Source of the DNA: Desulfobacterales bacterium
GTDB lineage: Bacteria > Desulfobacterota > Desulfobacteria > Desulfobacterales > DAOWNP01
Assembly (NCBI GenBank): GCA_030149595.1
Contig: JASFBI010000080.1
Location: 1-7,515 of the forward strand
DNA: 7,515 nucleotides
Direction: 5' to 3'
Position 1 is the first letter of the stretch; each line of letters starts with the position of its first letter. Shown here piece by piece: positions 6,330 through 7,515 of this stretch. The notes under the pieces were generated by a model. That model did no database searches. It had not been told where the DNA came from and saw only the letters and a program-made list of their open reading frames with translations. The position numbers and the translations under genes are program-made.

Positions 6330-6712
6330 GATATATGCTTTTATATTAAAAATTTAAAATTATTAAAAATGCAATAACAGACATAAAAATTTTTTATCAT
6401 GGCACAACAAATATTTAGAAACAATATCAAACTTTTTTTGCTCTTGCTTCTTCTCAATTTTTTATGGATCTCTCCAGAGAAATAATTCCTGTAAACGGTT
6501 GTTATATAATCTTAAATGGGAAAGATAAAAGAATTTTAAAAATAGATTTTATAAAAATATACTTTGAATATTTGAAAAAAGAGGGATTGACGTCTTTCTG
6601 GAAAATATACGAAGGTATTTATAAAGTTCTTAATTTTATAGTTATTCAGTTGTAAAAAAGGTAATTGATGAGTAGCGTTTTGATAAAAAAATAACAGACA
6701 GGTATTGAAAAT
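6330..6712. other. AT-rich divergent spacer with no recognisable gene
   Basis: A stretch of 383 bp lies between the divergent radical SAM and rhomboid genes. It holds two overlapping plus-strand frames. One, 6399-6485, encodes 28 residues with a hydrophobic leucine-rich core like a signal peptide or small membrane peptide. The other, 6464-6655, encodes 63 residues rich in Ile, Lys, Phe and Tyr. Neither has a clear Shine-Dalgarno or a recognisable family. They could be the two parts of one frameshifted gene or chance frames in AT-rich DNA. I see no strong terminator, no RNA gene and no repeat here. Confidence 0.6.
6345..6374 (-). promoter_or_regulatory. Candidate promoter for the radical SAM-rng unit
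   Basis: On the minus strand TTGCAT (6374-6369) and TTTAAT (6350-6345) are spaced by 18 bp. Initiation about 7 bp downstream would leave a leader of only some 8-9 nt before the ATG at 6329, which would fit the lack of a Shine-Dalgarno there. The region is so AT-rich that a chance match is plausible. Confidence 0.25.
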
Positions 6713-7069
6713 ATGGTTAAAAATTTTCAAATAGCATTTATGGCAGTTGCTTTTTTATGGGCAGTATATTTTGTAAATTTTCTTGTTCCTGTTGATATAA
6801 GAAATTTTGGTATCTGCCCAAGAGATATGGGTACACTGTACCAGATTTTAACAGCTCCGTTTATCCATGCAAACATGGCACATATTATAGCCAATTCCAC
6901 TACTTTCTTTATTCTTCTTGGAGTATCTCTTTCCATGAACAGGAAAAAAACGTTTTTGGCTGTGTTTTTAATAATTATAATCAGCGGCTTGTGTGTATGG
7001 ACATTTGGACAGAGTAAAACAAATCATATAGGTGTAAGTGGTGTTATTTTTGGTATGATAGGGTTTTAA
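6713..7069 (+). CDS. Rhomboid intramembrane serine protease, N-terminal part with catalytic Ser, ended by an in-frame TAA
   Basis: A 118-residue fragment of a rhomboid protease, which cleaves transmembrane substrates inside the inner membrane with a Ser-His dyad. A membrane segment spans about 5-25. The loop and second-helix motif HANMAHIIAN gives H52, H57 and N61, equivalent to the oxyanion-region HxxxxHxxxN of GlpG. Another membrane segment is at about 80-97. The catalytic motif GVSG gives S109. The frame then stops at TAA (7067-7069) inside the catalytic helix and continues in the same frame at 7070 with the rest of the domain. One base change would restore a 179-residue protein, a normal size for short bacterial rhomboids. 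Either the gene is freshly inactivated, or the stop is read through, or it is a sequence error. The start is ATG at 6713, with only a weak AGG about 10 nt upstream. Confidence 0.85.
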   Translation: MVKNFQIAFMAVAFLWAVYFVNFLVPVDIRNFGICPRDMGTLYQILTAPFIHANMAHIIANSTTFFILLGVSLSMNRKKTFLAVFLIIIISGLCVWTFGQSKTNHIGVSGVIFGMIGF

Positions 7070-7252
7070 ATGTTTTTGGGTTTTTTTCAGAGCAAAATTA
7101 TTGCTGTTATTATATCTTTTGTAACTGTTTTTACATACGGAGGTATGCTGTTTTTTTCGTTAACAGTATATATTCCAGGGGTAAGCTGTACAGGCCATTT
7201 TTTTGGCTTTATTTCAGGTATAATATCTGCGTGGATTTTAAGGAAAAATTAA
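7070..7252 (+). CDS. Rhomboid protease, C-terminal part with catalytic His, in frame after the TAA
   Basis: Sixty residues that continue the rhomboid fold in the same frame as the upstream fragment. Two membrane segments lie at about 8-28 and 42-58. GHFFGFISG contains the catalytic histidine H43 (residue 162 of the joined protein) and the small-residue packing motif of the last helix. The ATG follows the TAA with no gap, and AGGG (7060-7063) lies 6 nt before it, so termination-reinitiation is possible. No further stop or frameshift is present up to the natural TAA at 7250-7252, so decay, if any, is recent. On its own this piece lacks the nucleophile and most of the catalytic helix, so activity would require readthrough or reassembly of the halves. 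Confidence 0.75.
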   Translation: MFLGFFQSKIIAVIISFVTVFTYGGMLFFSLTVYIPGVSCTGHFFGFISGIISAWILRKN

Positions 7253-7350
7253 TTTGATAAATAAAAACTTCATGTGATATTTAAAAAATATGAATAGTGT
7301 TAATAAAAAAAACAAATTTTAACCTCTATGGGATATATTGACAGGCTGTT

Positions 7351-7515
7351 ATGAAATTAGGAATTATAGGACTCAAACAATCAGGGAAAAAAACCGTATT
7401 TGAAGCATTAACACAAAATATAATAGATCCTTCCCAAACAGGAGAGGATAGAATCGAAATAATTACACTGCCGGATGTTCGCATCGGTATATTGAGTAAG
7501 ATGTATCAGCCCAAA
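7351..7515 (+). CDS. YchF/Obg-like P-loop GTPase or ATPase, N-terminal part
   Basis: The first 55 codons of a frame that leaves the window at 7515. The start ATG at 7351 has only a weak AGG 5 nt upstream. The opening MKLGIIGLKQSGKKTVFEAL is the G1/Walker A region of the YchF-type branch of TRAFAC GTPases. The segment ITLPDVRIGILSKMYQPK matches the VPDxRLxxLxxxxxPK stretch that follows in YchF-like proteins. YchF binds ATP or GTP, associates with ribosomes in known hosts and affects stress responses; this may be a paralogue with a DUF933 domain rather than YchF itself. The Walker A sequence reads G7-LKQS-G12-K13-K14-T15, with Lys where the Mg-coordinating Ser/Thr normally stands. The rest of the gene is outside the window, so the subfamily cannot be fixed. 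Confidence 0.75.
   Translation, partial: MKLGIIGLKQSGKKTVFEALTQNIIDPSQTGEDRIEIITLPDVRIGILSKMYQPK

Noticed and set aside
6536..6730. Minus-strand 64-codon frame across the divergent spacer
   Set aside because: Low-complexity Phe/Tyr/Asn-rich translation of AT-rich DNA, no Shine-Dalgarno, overlaps the rhomboid start.

Overview
The window looks like a chromosomal segment of a low-GC, Gram-negative, probably anaerobic bacterium. The best fit is a Desulfobacterota (delta-proteobacterial) lineage. The reasons are a B12-binding-type radical SAM protein fused to a DUF2344 domain and overlapping an RNase E/G gene, a soluble PAS plus tandem-HAMP receptor of a kind common in that group, and a YchF-like GTPase. 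Placement is inference from gene content; no rRNA or other marker is present.

Layout. Positions 1-917 (minus strand) hold the N-terminal 305 codons of a PAS/tandem-HAMP signalling protein whose C-terminus lies outside the window. This part is visibly GC-richer (35 of 60 bases G/C in the first line) than the rest (for example 22 of 60 at 2701-2760 and 14 of 60 at 6541-6600). A 104-bp element with imperfect terminal inverted repeats (953-1056) separates it from the classical rpmH-rnpA-yidD block, also on the minus strand: rpmH 2078-1944, rnpA 1732-1379, yidD 1276-1061. yidC, which usually follows yidD, is absent; the receptor gene lies there instead. Upstream on the same strand are rng/cafA (3834-2257) and a large radical SAM-DUF2344 fusion gene (6329-3819), which overlap by 16 bp and look like one transcription unit. 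Between rng and rpmH lies a compact regulatory region with two mutually exclusive hairpins and a perfect -35 hexamer.

On the plus strand, after an AT-rich divergent spacer with no recognisable gene (6330-6712), lies a rhomboid intramembrane protease gene broken by one in-frame TAA (7067-7069) that is directly followed by an ATG. The catalytic Ser is in the first half and the catalytic His in the second. The window ends in the first 55 codons of a YchF/Obg-type P-loop GTPase with an unusual Walker A motif.

How the genes work together: rpmH, rnpA and rng all concern ribosomes or RNA (L34, the RNase P protein, and an endonuclease of rRNA 5' ends and mRNA), and YidD helps membrane protein insertion. 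The radical SAM-DUF2344 protein has no established reaction, but families of this type recur next to RNase E/G genes, which suggests a role in RNA or ribosome metabolism. I see no CRISPR array, tRNA, rRNA, prophage or defence system. The points most worth a second look are the split rhomboid, the conserved radical SAM/RNase G pair, the break in gene order flanked by a MITE-like repeat, and the overlapping hairpins before rpmH.
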